Below are positions 8,665 to 17,280 of a DNA stretch of 52,451 nucleotides, one piece after another. Source of the DNA: Lachnospiraceae bacterium (GTDB lineage Bacteria; Bacillota; Clostridia; Lachnospirales; Lachnospiraceae); the NCBI GenBank assembly GCA_017508825.1, contig JAFWRC010000183.1, forward strand, positions 1 through 52,451, written 5' to 3'. Below the pieces are notes generated by a model. The model was not told the origin of the DNA. It was given only the letters and a program-made list of their open reading frames with translations, and searched no databases. The first letter of the stretch is position 1, and each line of letters opens with the position of its first letter. A program made the translations under genes and the position numbers.

Positions 8665-9863
8665 TCCACAAATTCCGCCATCACAAGATTCGCCAGATCC
8701 CGTCCGCGAACACTCAGATGCAGTCTCCCCTCTGTTTTTTCGAGCAGCCCTTCTGCTCTCATCCTGTCGATCGTCTGCCCGTAATAATACTCCGGCGCCT
8801 GTCCGTATCGCCGGGCAAAAGCAGCACTGTCCACTCCCTCTGTCAGGCGCAGACCGAGGAACATCGCTTCGCTTCTCTGTTCCTCCGCCGTAAGCTCTTC
8901 CCGCTCTGTCTGCAGATCCGCAGTCTGTCCGCAGGCCAGGTATCGCTTCAGATCCGTTTCGTTCTTCCACCGCACATCGTTCACGCACGATGCCGCACCC
9001 AGCCCGAATCCGGCATAATCTCCTCGCTGCCAGTAAACCATATTGTGCCGGCATTCCCTGCCGGGCTTTGCATAATTGGACAGTTCGTACTGCCGATACC
9101 CATATTCTGCAAGGATCTCAGCAGTCCGATGGTACATCTCCCGTTCCGCATCTTCGGAAGGAAGCAGACCGGCATCCTGCATATTCACCGGTATCCTCTG
9201 CAGTATCTCATCCGGTTCCAGGCCCTTCTCCCGAAGCTCCAGCTGCCGGTGATACCGTCCGTAAAACGGAGTGCCTTCCTCGATGATCAGGCTGTAGGCT
9301 GAGATGTGCTCCGGCATCAGTTCCGCAACCGTACGCAGATTATCTTCCCAGTCCGGCACCTGCTGTTCCGGCAGCCCGCTCATCAGGTCCACATTGATAT
9401 TTTCAAACCCGGCCTCACGCGCCGAGTGATAGCAGTCCAGGAACTGTTCCCTGCTGTGGATCCGACCGAGCCGCTTTAATTCCCGGTCGTGTACCGACTG
9501 ACAGCCGATGCTGATACGGTTTATGCCGGCTTTCCGGTACGCGGACAGCTTCGCCGCATCCGCCGTTCCCGGGTTACACTCGATCGACCACTCCGCATCT
9601 GCGGCAATCCTATAGCATTTCCGCAGTGTTTCCGTCACCTGAACAATCTGCTCTGCCGGGATGCTTGTCGGAGTGCCGCCACCGATAAAGACCGACTGCA
9701 CCTCATATTCCCGGTAAGCCGGAGCGCTCTCCCGTATTTCCCACAGCAGTTTTTGTACATACTGCTCCTGCATCTCCTCTGTTCCGGGGAAGGACAGGAA
9801 GTCGCAATAGGCACACTTCTGTATGCAAAAGGGGATGTGGATATAGATTGAAATGTCTTTCAT
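8661..9863 (-). CDS. hemW: Radical SAM heme chaperone HemW
   Basis: This 400-aa radical SAM protein is often annotated as oxygen-independent coproporphyrinogen oxidase. The cluster motif is CIQKCAYC (residues 13-20), with only the CxxxCxxC form. True HemN has an extra cysteine right after, so HemW, a heme chaperone, is the better name. GGGTPTS is the glycine-rich SAM-binding segment, and a C-terminal HemN-type domain follows. Position next to lepA is usual in Firmicutes. ATG at 9863 is chosen from the conserved KDISIYIHIPFC start. A GTG at 9884 also has a purine-rich RBS but lies inside a GC-rich repeat fragment. Confidence 0.9.
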   Translation of the reverse strand: MKDISIYIHIPFCIQKCAYCDFLSFPGTEEMQEQYVQKLLWEIRESAPAYREYEVQSVFIGGGTPTSIPAEQIVQVTETLRKCYRIAADAEWSIECNPGTADAAKLSAYRKAGINRISIGCQSVHDRELKRLGRIHSREQFLDCYHSAREAGFENINVDLMSGLPEQQVPDWEDNLRTVAELMPEHISAYSLIIEEGTPFYGRYHRQLELREKGLEPDEILQRIPVNMQDAGLLPSEDAEREMYHRTAEILAEYGYRQYELSNYAKPGRECRHNMVYWQRGDYAGFGLGAASCVNDVRWKNETDLKRYLACGQTADLQTEREELTAEEQRSEAMFLGLRLTEGVDSAAFARRYGQAPEYYYGQTIDRMRAEGLLEKTEGRLHLSVRGRDLANLVMAEFVE

Positions 9864-9925
9864 TTTGTATACCCCATCTCTCACCAGTCCCCCTCATCCG
9901 GCGCTGCGCGCCACCATAGATTTTT

Positions 9926-11737
9926 TTAGTTATCCTCGTCCAGCTTCAGCACGCTCATAAAGGCCGCCTGCGGGATCTCGACATTTCCGACCTGACGCAT
10001 ACGCTTCTTGCCTTCCTTCTGCTTCTCCAGCAGTTTCTTCTTACGCGTGATATCACCGCCGTAGCACTTCGCCAGCACATCCTTGCGCATTGCCTTGACC
10101 GTCTCGCGCGCAATGACCTTGCCGCCCACCGCTGCCTGAATCGGGATCTCGAAAAGATGTCTCGGAATCTCATCCTTCAGCCGCTCGCACATCCGGCGTC
10201 CGCGCTCATAAGCGCTGTCCGCATGCACGATAAAGGACAGCGCATCCACTTCTTCCTTATTGATCAGGATATCCAGCTTCACCAGCGTCGAAGGCTCATA
10301 CCCTTTCAGTTCATAATCGAAAGACGCATAGCCCTTGGATCTGGACTTCAGCGCATCAAAGAAATCATAGATGATCTCGTTCAGCGGCAGTTCATATTTG
10401 AGCAGTGCGCGGTTTGCTTCGATGTATTCCATGGACTGATACCGTCCGCGCCGCTCCTGGCACAGTTCCATGATCGGACCGATAAAGTCCTTGGTCACCA
10501 TGATCTCTGCCTTTACGATCGGTTCTTCCATATGATCGATCTCGGACGGGTCCGGCAGGTTCGAAGGATTGGTCAGTTCGATCATCTCCCCATTGGTCTT
10601 ATATACTTTATAAACAACGCCCGGTGCCGTCGTCACCAGATCCAGATCATATTCGCGCTCCAGACGCTCCTGGATCACCTCCAGATGCAGCAGTCCCAGA
10701 AAACCGCAGCGGAAGCCGAATCCCAACGCCACGGAGGTCTCCGCCTCAAAGAACAGCGAAGCATCGTTTAACTGCAGTTTTTCCAGCGCATCGCGCAGAT
10801 CCGGGTACTTTGCCCCGTCTGCCGGATACAGCCCGCAGTAAACCATGGACTGCACTTTCTTATAACCGGGCAGCGGCGCATCACAGGGCCGGTCCGCTTC
10901 CGTCACAGTATCGCCCACCGCTGTATCCTGCACATTTTTTATAGAAGCCGTCAGATATCCTACCATACCGGCTGCCAGTTCTTCGCAGGGCAGGAACTGT
11001 CCGGCGCCAAAGGTACCGACTTCCACCACTTCCACAGTTGCTCCGGTGGCCATCATCTTTACCCGCGTGCCGCGCTTTACCGTACCGTCCACCACACGCA
11101 TAAAGACGATCACACCTTTGTAGGAATCGTATAACGAATCAAAGATCAAGGCCTTTAACGGTGCCTCCGGATCTCCCTTCGGCGCCGGGATCTTATGCAC
11201 CACGGCTTCCAGCACATCTTCAATGCCGATACCGTTCTTCGCCGAGATCAGCGGGGCATCCATTGCTTCGATGCCGATCACGTCCTCGATCTCTTCCTTT
11301 ACCAGATCCGGCTGCGCGCTGGGCAGATCGATCTTGTTGATCACGGGAAAGACCTCCAAATCGTGATCCAGAGCCAGATATACATTGGCCAGCGTCTGCG
11401 CCTCAATGCCCTGCGCCGCATCCACCACCAGGATCGCGCCGTCGCATGCTGCCAGTGCACGGCTCACTTCATAATTAAAGTCCACGTGTCCCGGAGTATC
11501 GATCAGATTGAAGATATACTCCTGCCCGTCCTTTGCCTTATATACGGTACGTACCGCCTGCGCCTTGATCGTGATGCCGCGTTCGCGTTCCAGATCCATA
11601 TTGTCTAACACCTGCTCCTGCATCTCACGTTCCGTCAAAAGCCCTGTCCGCTCAATGATTCGGTCCGCCAGCGTACTCTTGCCGTGATCGATATGCGCTA
11701 CAATACAAAAATTACGGATGTTTTCCTGTCCTGTCAT
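9926..11737 (-). CDS. lepA: Elongation factor 4 (LepA), back-translocating ribosomal GTPase
   Basis: This 603-aa protein has the full family length. The N-terminus shows G1 [10 protein letters not shown]3 DTPGHVDF and G4 NKIDLPSA. The EF-G-like domains follow, then the LepA-specific C-terminal domain with basic residues ([16 protein letters not shown]). It acts on stalled or mis-translocated ribosomes. It heads the run lepA > hemW > C > B > A. The 62-base gap to hemW holds a repeat fragment rather than a clear terminator. A good promoter lies upstream. Confidence 0.97.
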   Translation of the reverse strand: MTGQENIRNFCIVAHIDHGKSTLADRIIERTGLLTEREMQEQVLDNMDLERERGITIKAQAVRTVYKAKDGQEYIFNLIDTPGHVDFNYEVSRALAACDGAILVVDAAQGIEAQTLANVYLALDHDLEVFPVINKIDLPSAQPDLVKEEIEDVIGIEAMDAPLISAKNGIGIEDVLEAVVHKIPAPKGDPEAPLKALIFDSLYDSYKGVIVFMRVVDGTVKRGTRVKMMATGATVEVVEVGTFGAGQFLPCEELAAGMVGYLTASIKNVQDTAVGDTVTEADRPCDAPLPGYKKVQSMVYCGLYPADGAKYPDLRDALEKLQLNDASLFFEAETSVALGFGFRCGFLGLLHLEVIQERLEREYDLDLVTTAPGVVYKVYKTNGEMIELTNPSNLPDPSEIDHMEEPIVKAEIMVTKDFIGPIMELCQERRGRYQSMEYIEANRALLKYELPLNEIIYDFFDALKSRSKGYASFDYELKGYEPSTLVKLDILINKEEVDALSFIVHADSAYERGRRMCERLKDEIPRHLFEIPIQAAVGGKVIARETVKAMRKDVLAKCYGGDITRKKKLLEKQKEGKKRMRQVGNVEIPQAAFMSVLKLDEDN

Positions 11738-11787
11738 ATACTTCCATTTCCTTCTACAAAACTATTTATGCAAAATACACCTTTTTT

Positions 11788-11816
11788 ATCATAATCGCTG
11801 AAAGCACTTTTCGCAA
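11788..11816 (-). promoter_or_regulatory. SigA promoter of lepA
   Basis: On the minus strand TTGCGA (11811-11816), 17 bases, TATGAT (11788-11793). It diverges from the rpsT promoter about 65 bases away. Confidence 0.75.
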
Positions 11817-11880
11817 TCTTTTTTCTCTTTTTTACCGGTAAAATTCCGTAAATTTCTGCAAAATATTGTTTCCTACCCCC

Positions 11881-11909
11881 TTGACAGAAATCACTTTATT
11901 TCGTACAAT
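11881..11909 (+). promoter_or_regulatory. Strong SigA promoter of rpsT
   Basis: A consensus TTGACA (11881-11886), a 17-base spacer and TACAAT (11904-11909), as expected for a ribosomal protein gene. Confidence 0.9.
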
Positions 11910-11919
11910 TTGCTTTGTG

Positions 11920-11952
11920 TTTATCGGACTGTCCGTGTCCGGCCCCGATAAA
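11920..11952 (+). promoter_or_regulatory. Hairpin in the rpsT 5' leader
   Basis: TTTATCGG (11920-11927) pairs perfectly with CCGATAAA (11945-11952). The loop contains GGACTGTCC-type complementarity. It starts within a few bases of the predicted transcription start and ends about 30 bases before the RBS. It could be a regulatory leader, but no known class is recognised. Confidence 0.5.
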
Positions 11953-11995
11953 TGCCTGTAGAAACATTATTATCAAAGTCAGGAGGTGTAGGGAC

Positions 11996-12259
11996 TTGGC
12001 AAATATCAAATCTGCAAAGAAGAGAATCATTGTCAGCAAGACAAGGGAAGAGCGCAACAAGGCGATCCGTTCCGGCGTTAAGACTGCTGTAAAGAAAGTT
12101 TACGCAGCAATCGATGCTAACGATAAGGAAGCAGCAAAGGCAGCACTGCTGAATGCTACCAGCGTGATCGACAAGGCGACCAGCAAGGGCGTATATCACA
12201 AGAATTACGCATCCAGAAAGATTTCCCGTCTGAATCTTGCTGTGAACAAGATTGGCTGA
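11996..12259 (+). CDS. rpsT: 30S ribosomal protein S20
   Basis: This 87-aa basic protein binds 16S rRNA early in 30S assembly. It has the usual NIKSAKKRI N-terminus and a helical body ending NYASRKISRLNLAVNKIG. The start is TTG at 11996, which gives the conserved (M)ANIKSAKKRI and is set by AGGAGGTG at 11981-11988. TTG or GTG starts are frequent for this gene. The leader hairpin and strong promoter lie upstream, and a terminator follows. Confidence 0.97.
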   Translation: MANIKSAKKRIIVSKTREERNKAIRSGVKTAVKKVYAAIDANDKEAAKAALLNATSVIDKATSKGVYHKNYASRKISRLNLAVNKIG

Positions 12260-12287
12260 GCCAATTCATAAAGAAGATACTGTAAAG

Positions 12288-12324
12288 GATCCCGGGTACC
12301 GTCATGCCCGGGTTCTTTATATGC
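12288..12324 (+). terminator. Terminator after rpsT
   Basis: CCCGGG pairs with a second CCCGGG around a 10-base loop, followed by TTCTTTAT. The T-tract is short, so some read-through into the next gene is likely. Confidence 0.6.
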
Positions 12325-12374
12325 CGAAAACCTCTTATGGCAAGGCATCCAAAATCGCTTTCGGAGAAGATGAT

Positions 12375-12797
12375 ATGAGAAAACGAATCAATGCCTATCT
12401 GGCTTTTATCGACAAGATCCTGGCGCACGACCTGCCCATCACCTCTTCTTTCCACGATGGTGGCGAGCACACCGATACACTGGTCAAGGACACGATCCCT
12501 ACGCGCAAAGACTATGAACGGATCATGACTTTGCATCTGCAGCAGATTGCTTTCTTCCAGCACGAGCGCCTGATCCATCTGTTGGTCACGATCCTGTTCG
12601 CCCTGCTGGCCTTCGCCATATTTATACTCAACTATATGGAACTGATGGCAGGCCGCCCGAACATCGGTCTCATCCTTTTGTTTGTTCTGATCGTCGTACT
12701 TCTCGTTCCCTATATAATGCACTATTTTCTTTTGGAAAACGGGGTGCAGAAAATGTACCGCCAGTATGATGAAATGGTAAGACAGATCCGCAGCTGA
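12375..12797 (+). CDS. Small two-helix membrane protein of unknown function
   Basis: 140 aa. The family is not recognised. An amphipathic N-terminal half (about 1-70) is followed by two adjacent membrane helices (LLVTILFALLAFAIFIL and LILLFVLIVVLLVPYIM) and a short charged tail. Both ends are probably cytoplasmic. The ATG at 12375 is set by GGAGA at 8 bases. Earlier in-frame starts would run into the rpsT stop and terminator. It lies between rpsT and a palindromic repeat, on the plus strand. Confidence 0.75.
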   Translation: MRKRINAYLAFIDKILAHDLPITSSFHDGGEHTDTLVKDTIPTRKDYERIMTLHLQQIAFFQHERLIHLLVTILFALLAFAIFILNYMELMAGRPNIGLILLFVLIVVLLVPYIMHYFLLENGVQKMYRQYDEMVRQIRS

Positions 12798-12873
12798 AAT
12801 AAGCCAAGGGGACGGTTCTTGTGGCTAAAGATCTTCGATCTTGTTGCCATAAGAACCGTCCCCTTGGCTTATT
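12798..12873. repeat. Long palindromic hairpin element, copy 1
   Basis: About 76 bases that fold back almost completely. The arms AATAAGCCAAGGGGACGG and CCGTCCCCTTGGCTTATT are perfect, and AAGATC-TTC-GATCTT closes the tip. A second copy in reverse orientation lies at 26205-26284. It sits between convergent genes and overlaps the stop codon of the DUF1836 gene. Small reading frames inside it are artefacts. REP-like or MITE-like origin is inferred. Confidence 0.85.
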
Positions 12874-13528
12874 ATTTATCCCGTTTCTCACCGGAATTCC
12901 GGAATCCCGACGCCTTTTTCTTCTGTACTTCGTGTTTTTCCGTGTATCCGTCAATGATCTTTTCGATCATCAGCTTCTTTACATACACATCAAAACTCAG
13001 ATCACAGATAAAAGCAAATAGCTGAAGAAACTCTTTCTCCTCCCCTTCCGGCAGTTCGTCGAAAGAAGTCTGTGATGCCCGGAATGTTTCCAGGATGTCT
13101 TCTTTAAAATCTTCGATGCGCTCCCGCTGGGCGCCGATCACTTCGTTATAGATCTTTTCGATCGTTACTTTTCCGTTTTTTCCGTAATACTTCTCCGCCA
13201 TCGGCCCGAGCATCTGCTGGATATCGCTGATGGACAGGATGTTCTTGAAATAATAGATAAACACCAGCAGCATGATATGCTCTTTGTTGTATTTCTTCTT
13301 ATCCGGCGGCGGCAGCAGATCATTCTTGGCATAATTGTTGATCATCGTTTTGGTCAGGATACGGTCCGTCCCCTGGTGCCGCGCCGTTTTTTTCAGTCTT
13401 GTATCAATATACGATGTCACCTGATCCATATACAGATCGATATTCGGAATGTCTTCCGGTTTGATAAAATCGATCCGTCCCAGACTTGCCATGATCGAAT
13501 TGATCAGGTCCTCCATATCTATCGTCAT
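12872..13528 (-). CDS. DUF1836 domain protein
   Basis: 218 aa. It matches the DUF1836 family of Firmicutes, small cytosolic proteins of unknown function with a MerR-like N-terminal part. The typical core TKTMINNYAKNDLLPPP and KKKYNKEHIMLLVFIYYFK is at about residues 59-93. The C-terminus is lysine-rich and ends within the palindromic element. The ATG at 13528 has RBS GGGAGG. The gene is convergent with the preceding membrane protein gene. A role as a DNA-binding regulator has been suggested for the fold, but nothing here proves it. Confidence 0.85.
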   Translation of the reverse strand: MTIDMEDLINSIMASLGRIDFIKPEDIPNIDLYMDQVTSYIDTRLKKTARHQGTDRILTKTMINNYAKNDLLPPPDKKKYNKEHIMLLVFIYYFKNILSISDIQQMLGPMAEKYYGKNGKVTIEKIYNEVIGAQRERIEDFKEDILETFRASQTSFDELPEGEEKEFLQLFAFICDLSFDVYVKKLMIEKIIDGYTEKHEVQKKKASGFRNSGEKRDK

Positions 13529-13559
13529 TTCTGCCTCCCTAAACGCCTTACTTTATCCC

Positions 13560-13602
13560 TCTTGGCTTCCCCTTGAGGGGAAGCTGACTGATGAGGTGTC
13601 CT
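13560..13602. repeat. GC-rich palindromic repeat (GGCTTCCCC type)
   Basis: GCTTCCCC-TTGA-GGGGAAGC forms a perfect 8-bp hairpin, followed by TGACTGATGAGGTG. A sibling is at 29443-29473. Such sequences are scattered in many gut Clostridia genomes. Confidence 0.7.
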
Positions 13603-13619
13603 GCTTTCAATAAACGATC

Positions 13620-14381
13620 TCATCCATTGATATCAATCGTCTCCAGCGGATCCATCCAGTTTTCTTCATACCGCATCCAATAGGTAAACGTATTGATCTC
13701 GTCTACAAAATACAGCAGCACACTTCCGCGTCCCACCGTATCGTTTTCGTTTACAAGCGCCAGGCCAAATCCTTCATACACTGTAATATAGCCATTTCCA
13801 TGATCCAATACGATCTGATAGCCCTTATGCGCATCGCCGCTCACCTTACTCACCGTACCATCCGCAGTGGCGATCGCGCGGCTCTCCGCCGCAGTCATAA
13901 ACTTCGCTGACGGGGCATCCTTCGGGATCACCAGCCGCATCTGCTCTTCTTCTGTTTCTTCCGGTTCCCCGATTTCCTCTTCTTCGTCATCCGGTTCCTC
14001 TTCTTCCTCCTCGTCCGGGATCTCTACGTCCTGCACCAGGGAAGAATTTCCGCGCAGCGGAAAGATGTTCGGAATATACCGGGCAGCCTCCTGCTCCTGC
14101 ATCGCTTCCAGCTCATCCGTTTTGGTCGTCAGTGATTTACTCATTGCCGCCAGTTCTTTATCCTGCTCCGCATCCCGGTTGGCCAGATCCTCGATCTGTC
14201 CGGCCTGTTCCATATTATTTGCGCGCAAAGCATCCGTCAAACGCTGCAATTCCGCGATCTGCGCGTTTAAAGCCCGGCTGCTCGAAATATGCACACCAAC
14301 CACCAGAACAAACGCCAGCACAACCGCTATCACAACTGCCGCGATCAGTATTTTCTTTTTCTGCCCAGAATGCTCTCCCAT
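13620..14381 (-). CDS. Membrane-anchored degenerate LytM/M23-like protein
   Basis: 253 aa. Residues about 11-33 form a membrane anchor. A coiled coil of about 60 residues follows, then a very acidic linker (long runs of E and D), then a C-terminal LytM-like domain recognised from ADGTVSKV, LDHGNGYITVYEGF and NDTVGRGSVLLYF. Active M23 peptidases need a second histidine in a YxH motif where this has YEG, and no HxH is seen, so it is probably inactive. Such proteins can activate other wall hydrolases, as EnvC does. The RBS GAGG lies 5 bases before ATG. Confidence 0.75.
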   Translation of the reverse strand: MGEHSGQKKKILIAAVVIAVVLAFVLVVGVHISSSRALNAQIAELQRLTDALRANNMEQAGQIEDLANRDAEQDKELAAMSKSLTTKTDELEAMQEQEAARYIPNIFPLRGNSSLVQDVEIPDEEEEEEPDDEEEEIGEPEETEEEQMRLVIPKDAPSAKFMTAAESRAIATADGTVSKVSGDAHKGYQIVLDHGNGYITVYEGFGLALVNENDTVGRGSVLLYFVDEINTFTYWMRYEENWMDPLETIDING

Positions 14382-14466
14382 AAACACCTCATATTTATTA
14401 CCTACTGTTTACATAAAAGACCATTGAATAGTATATCATATTTTCGTCATTTTTTACAGTTTTTTC

Positions 14467-14495
14467 TTTACTTTTCTTTGCCGCTGTGCTATATT
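14467..14495 (+). promoter_or_regulatory. SigA promoter of the cold-shock gene
   Basis: TTTACT (14467-14472), 17 bases, TATATT (14490-14495). The leader is only about 45 bases and holds GGAGG before the ATG. Confidence 0.7.
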
Positions 14496-14543
14496 GACAT
14501 TGTCATTGTTTTTGACGCAAACATTTTTTGGAGGTAGTAAGAC

Positions 14544-14744
14544 ATGCAGGGTACAGTTAAGTGGTTCAACGCACAGAAGGGTTATGGCTTCCTTTCTACT
14601 CCGGAAGGCAAGGATGTATTCGTACATTTCTCCGCAATCCAGAACGTAGAAGGTTACAAGTCCTTGGACGATGGTCAGGAAGTAGAGTTTGACATCGTTG
14701 ATGGCCCGAAGGGACCCCAGGCAGCAAATGTAATTAAGAAATAA
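14544..14744 (+). CDS. Cold shock protein (CspA family)
   Basis: A 66-aa single OB-fold RNA chaperone. It has both nucleic-acid-binding motifs: RNP1 KGYGFLST (residues about 12-19) and RNP2 VFVHF (about 25-29). The length is standard. GGAGG lies 11 bases before ATG. It is monocistronic between its own promoter and a strong terminator. Which Csp paralog it is cannot be decided. Confidence 0.95.
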   Translation: MQGTVKWFNAQKGYGFLSTPEGKDVFVHFSAIQNVEGYKSLDDGQEVEFDIVDGPKGPQAANVIKK

Positions 14745-14800
14745 TTCTTGTGCGGCCACGATTTTAATCTGTTGCAATCATATGGAACGATTAAATCAGA

Positions 14801-14836
14801 AAGACAGATTGTCATAAGACAATCTGTCTTTTTTCT
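14801..14836 (+). terminator. Strong terminator after csp
   Basis: A perfect 12-bp stem (AGACAGATTGTC, 4-base loop, GACAATCTGTCT) is followed by seven T's. It separates the gene from convergent hisA. Confidence 0.93.
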
Positions 14837-14841
14837 TTCCG

Positions 14842-15639
14842 TTACGGATTCGGAAATGCCTTACAGAATTCCAGCACCTCTGCAAAATGCATTTCCCCGC
14901 CAAACAGGTCAAGCGCAGAGCCTACCGTCACATTGACCCGTCCATGCCCCAATTCCGCCAGACGCATCAGATCATCAAAACTGTGCACGCCCCCTGCATA
15001 AGTAACCGGCACTCCCTTATAGGTTCCGAGGATCTTAGCCACATCCGTCTCGATCCCCGATGCTTTTCCCTCTACATCTACCGCATGGATCAGATACTCT
15101 GAAGCATACTGCTCCGAATCCACCAGCAATTCCGCATTCATAACCGTATCGGTATATCTGCTCCACCGGTCAGTTACAATATAATACTCCGGATCCGTCG
15201 GATCATCCTGTTTTCTTCTGCATGAAAAATCCAGCACCAGATGTTCCCGGCCAACCGCCTGCACCATCCTGTCCAGACGTTCCTGATCGATACGGCCTTC
15301 CCGGAAAACATACGAAGTTACGATCACCTGCGCTGCCCCTGCATCCAGAAAATCCGCCGCATTTTCCGGCGTGATACCGCCTCCCACCTGCAATCCTTGC
15401 GGATATGCCCGCAATGCCATCAGCGCCTGATTCTTCGTCTCCTCATATCCTTCCGTTCCAACGCCGTTCAGCAGGATCACATGTCCGCCGCGGATCCCCT
15501 GTTCCTGATAAAAACGCGCATACCAGGCTGCATCCTGCTCTGCCACAAAATTCTCTGCCGCCGTCGTTCCGTTCAGGGACCCTCCTATGATCTGCTTTAC
15601 CTTTCCGTTATGAATATCAATGCATGGTCTGAATTCCAT
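14842..15639 (-). CDS. hisA: ProFAR isomerase, eukaryotic-type HisA
   Basis: 265 aa. It catalyses the fourth step of histidine synthesis (ProFAR to PRFAR) in a TIM barrel. The FRPCIDIHNGKVKQIIGGSL start, the VGGGIT phosphate loop and VTYAGGVHSFDDL fit the yeast HIS6-like branch rather than usual bacterial HisA. The gene stands alone, with no other his gene in view, which suggests a separate history. The ATG at 15639 has GGAGA 7 bases upstream. It is on the same strand as the dapB operon but beyond that operon's terminator. Its own promoter was not clear. Confidence 0.85.
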   Translation of the reverse strand: MEFRPCIDIHNGKVKQIIGGSLNGTTAAENFVAEQDAAWYARFYQEQGIRGGHVILLNGVGTEGYEETKNQALMALRAYPQGLQVGGGITPENAADFLDAGAAQVIVTSYVFREGRIDQERLDRMVQAVGREHLVLDFSCRRKQDDPTDPEYYIVTDRWSRYTDTVMNAELLVDSEQYASEYLIHAVDVEGKASGIETDVAKILGTYKGVPVTYAGGVHSFDDLMRLAELGHGRVNVTVGSALDLFGGEMHFAEVLEFCKAFPNP

Positions 15640-15663
15640 ATCCACTCTCCGTCTGCCTGTGCA

Positions 15664-15692
15664 TAAAAAAGCGTTCTGCTTACAGAACGCTC
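15664..15692 (-). terminator. Terminator of the dapA-GT-dapB operon
   Basis: On the minus strand AGCGTTCTG-TAAG-CAGAACGCT is followed by TTTTTT. Confidence 0.9.
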
Positions 15693-15755
15693 GCGCTGAG
15701 CGCGGGCCGTCCGCATATCTGCGTAACAGCCCGTGTTCTCACTGATCCGCTGCTT

Positions 15756-16514
15756 TTAACCGATCACATCCGACATATCATACAGCCCGGCCGGCTTATC
15801 CGCCAGAAACTTGGCTGCTTCGATCGCGCCTTTCCCAAATACTGCCTTGGAATACGCTCTGTGAGAGAATGTGATCACCTCATCTGCGCCTGCAAAGATC
15901 ACATCATGATCTCCTACAATGGTACCGCCGCGAACTGCGGAAATGCCCAATTCCTTCTTCTCTCTCTTCTTGCGCACCTGGCTGCGGTCATACACATATT
16001 CATACTGTCCGTCCATCTCATCGTTGATCGCATCCGCCAGAGCCAGCGCAGTACCGGACGGCGCATCCACCTTCAGGTTATGATGTTTCTCTACGATCTC
16101 AATATCAAATCCTGCCGGCGCAAGTGTCGCTGCTGCCTCTTTTAACAGCTTGAGCAGTGTATTGATCCCCAGAGACATATTGGCCGATTTCAGTACCGCG
16201 ATCTTCTGGGTGCTGGATTTGGTCGCGCGCGCGATCTGCACCTCACTTAATCCCGTAGAACAGAGCACTACCGGCATCATTTTCTCTTCGCACCAGTCCA
16301 GCAGAGCATCGATTGCCGCTGCGCTGGAGAAATCGATCACTACATCCGCTTCCACATCACACTCCGTGATCTTCGAAAATACCGGATATTCATTATGAAT
16401 ATGATCCGATACATCGATGCCTGCTACGATCTGTGCATCCGCATCTTCTTTTACCAGATTGGTAATGGTCTGCCCCATCTTACCGTTGCAGCCATGCATG
16501 ATAATTCTCGTCAT
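15756..16514 (-). CDS. dapB: 4-hydroxy-tetrahydrodipicolinate reductase
   Basis: This 252-aa enzyme reduces the DapA product with NAD(P)H, the second step of the diaminopimelate/lysine pathway. The N-terminal nucleotide loop is HGCNGKMGQ. The catalytic motif is EKHHNLKVDAPSGTA, with the paired histidines and the lysine used in catalysis. GAGGTG lies 5 bases before the ATG at 16514. It is third in the operon after dapA and a glycosyltransferase gene, and so under the lysine riboswitch. Confidence 0.97.
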   Translation of the reverse strand: MTRIIMHGCNGKMGQTITNLVKEDADAQIVAGIDVSDHIHNEYPVFSKITECDVEADVVIDFSSAAAIDALLDWCEEKMMPVVLCSTGLSEVQIARATKSSTQKIAVLKSANMSLGINTLLKLLKEAAATLAPAGFDIEIVEKHHNLKVDAPSGTALALADAINDEMDGQYEYVYDRSQVRKKREKKELGISAVRGGTIVGDHDVIFAGADEVITFSHRAYSKAVFGKGAIEAAKFLADKPAGLYDMSDVIG

Positions 16515-16542
16515 AATCACACCTCACAAATCTATACAATTC

Positions 16543-17256
16543 TTACGCAAAAAAATTATATTTGATAATACAATAGATCGCTCTTACTGCATCTTTCCAG
16601 CCGATCTTTTTTCCCTGTTCAAAGGTTCTGGGATGATAGGATACCGGCAGTTCGTAGATCTTGCATCTTTTCTTCGCGATCTTCGCAGTCACTTCCGGCT
16701 CGAAGCCAAAACGGTTCTCACAAAGTTTCACCGACTGTATCACGTCCCTCCGGAACATCTTGTAGCAGGTTTCCATATCCGTTAGGGAAAGATCCGAACA
16801 GATATTGGAGATCGCCGTCAGCATCTTATTGCCGAATTCGTGATAAAAACCATCCACCCGGAACCGGCCGTTACGAAGATATCTCGAACCGTAAACCACA
16901 TCCGCATCCGCTTCCCCGTAGATAAACGGTTCCACCAGTCTCTGAAAATCCTTCGGATCATATTCCAGATCCGCATCCTGCACGATCACAAGATCGCCCG
17001 TTGCAGCCTGAAACCCGGTGCGAAGCGCCCGGCCTTTTCCCATATTTACCTTATGGAATAAGATCTTATCAACGCGCCCGCTCAATTCTCCCTTCAGCAG
17101 CTCCCTGGTACCATCGGTAGATCCGTCATCCACCACAATGATCTCTGTTTTCAGTCCGCAATTCCTTACACGTTCCAATGCGATCTCGATCGTATCCTTC
17201 TCGTTATAACAGGGTATCACTACCGATAATACCAGGTCTTCTTTATTCAGATTCAT
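16543..17256 (-). CDS. Family 2 glycosyltransferase (DPM1/GtrB-like) in the dap operon
   Basis: 237 aa with a compact GT-A domain and no C-terminal membrane helices. Motifs are SVVIPCYNEKDTI, IVVDDGSTDGT, the metal-binding QDADLEYDP, YGSRYL and the acceptor-loop FGFEPEVTAK. Such enzymes make polyprenyl-phosphate sugars at the cytoplasmic face. It sits between dapA (gap 24 bases) and dapB (gap 28 bases), so lysine would affect its expression too. The biochemical link with lysine synthesis is not obvious. Either of two adjacent ATGs may be used; the second has better RBS spacing. Confidence 0.88.
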   Translation of the reverse strand: MNLNKEDLVLSVVIPCYNEKDTIEIALERVRNCGLKTEIIVVDDGSTDGTRELLKGELSGRVDKILFHKVNMGKGRALRTGFQAATGDLVIVQDADLEYDPKDFQRLVEPFIYGEADADVVYGSRYLRNGRFRVDGFYHEFGNKMLTAISNICSDLSLTDMETCYKMFRRDVIQSVKLCENRFGFEPEVTAKIAKKRCKIYELPVSYHPRTFEQGKKIGWKDAVRAIYCIIKYNFFA

Positions 17257-17280
17257 CATCTACTCCTTGTATCTGCTTTT

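Noticed and set aside
6577-9054. 825-aa reading for paralog C
   Set aside because: The first 130 codons overlap hemW in another frame and are Arg/Gly/Cys-rich. The ATGA start at 8664 matches the paralogs.
12819-13025. Short frames reading MAKDLRSCCHKNRP-like sequence here and at 26100-26360
   Set aside because: They are translations of the palindromic hairpin element in both copies and have no RBS.
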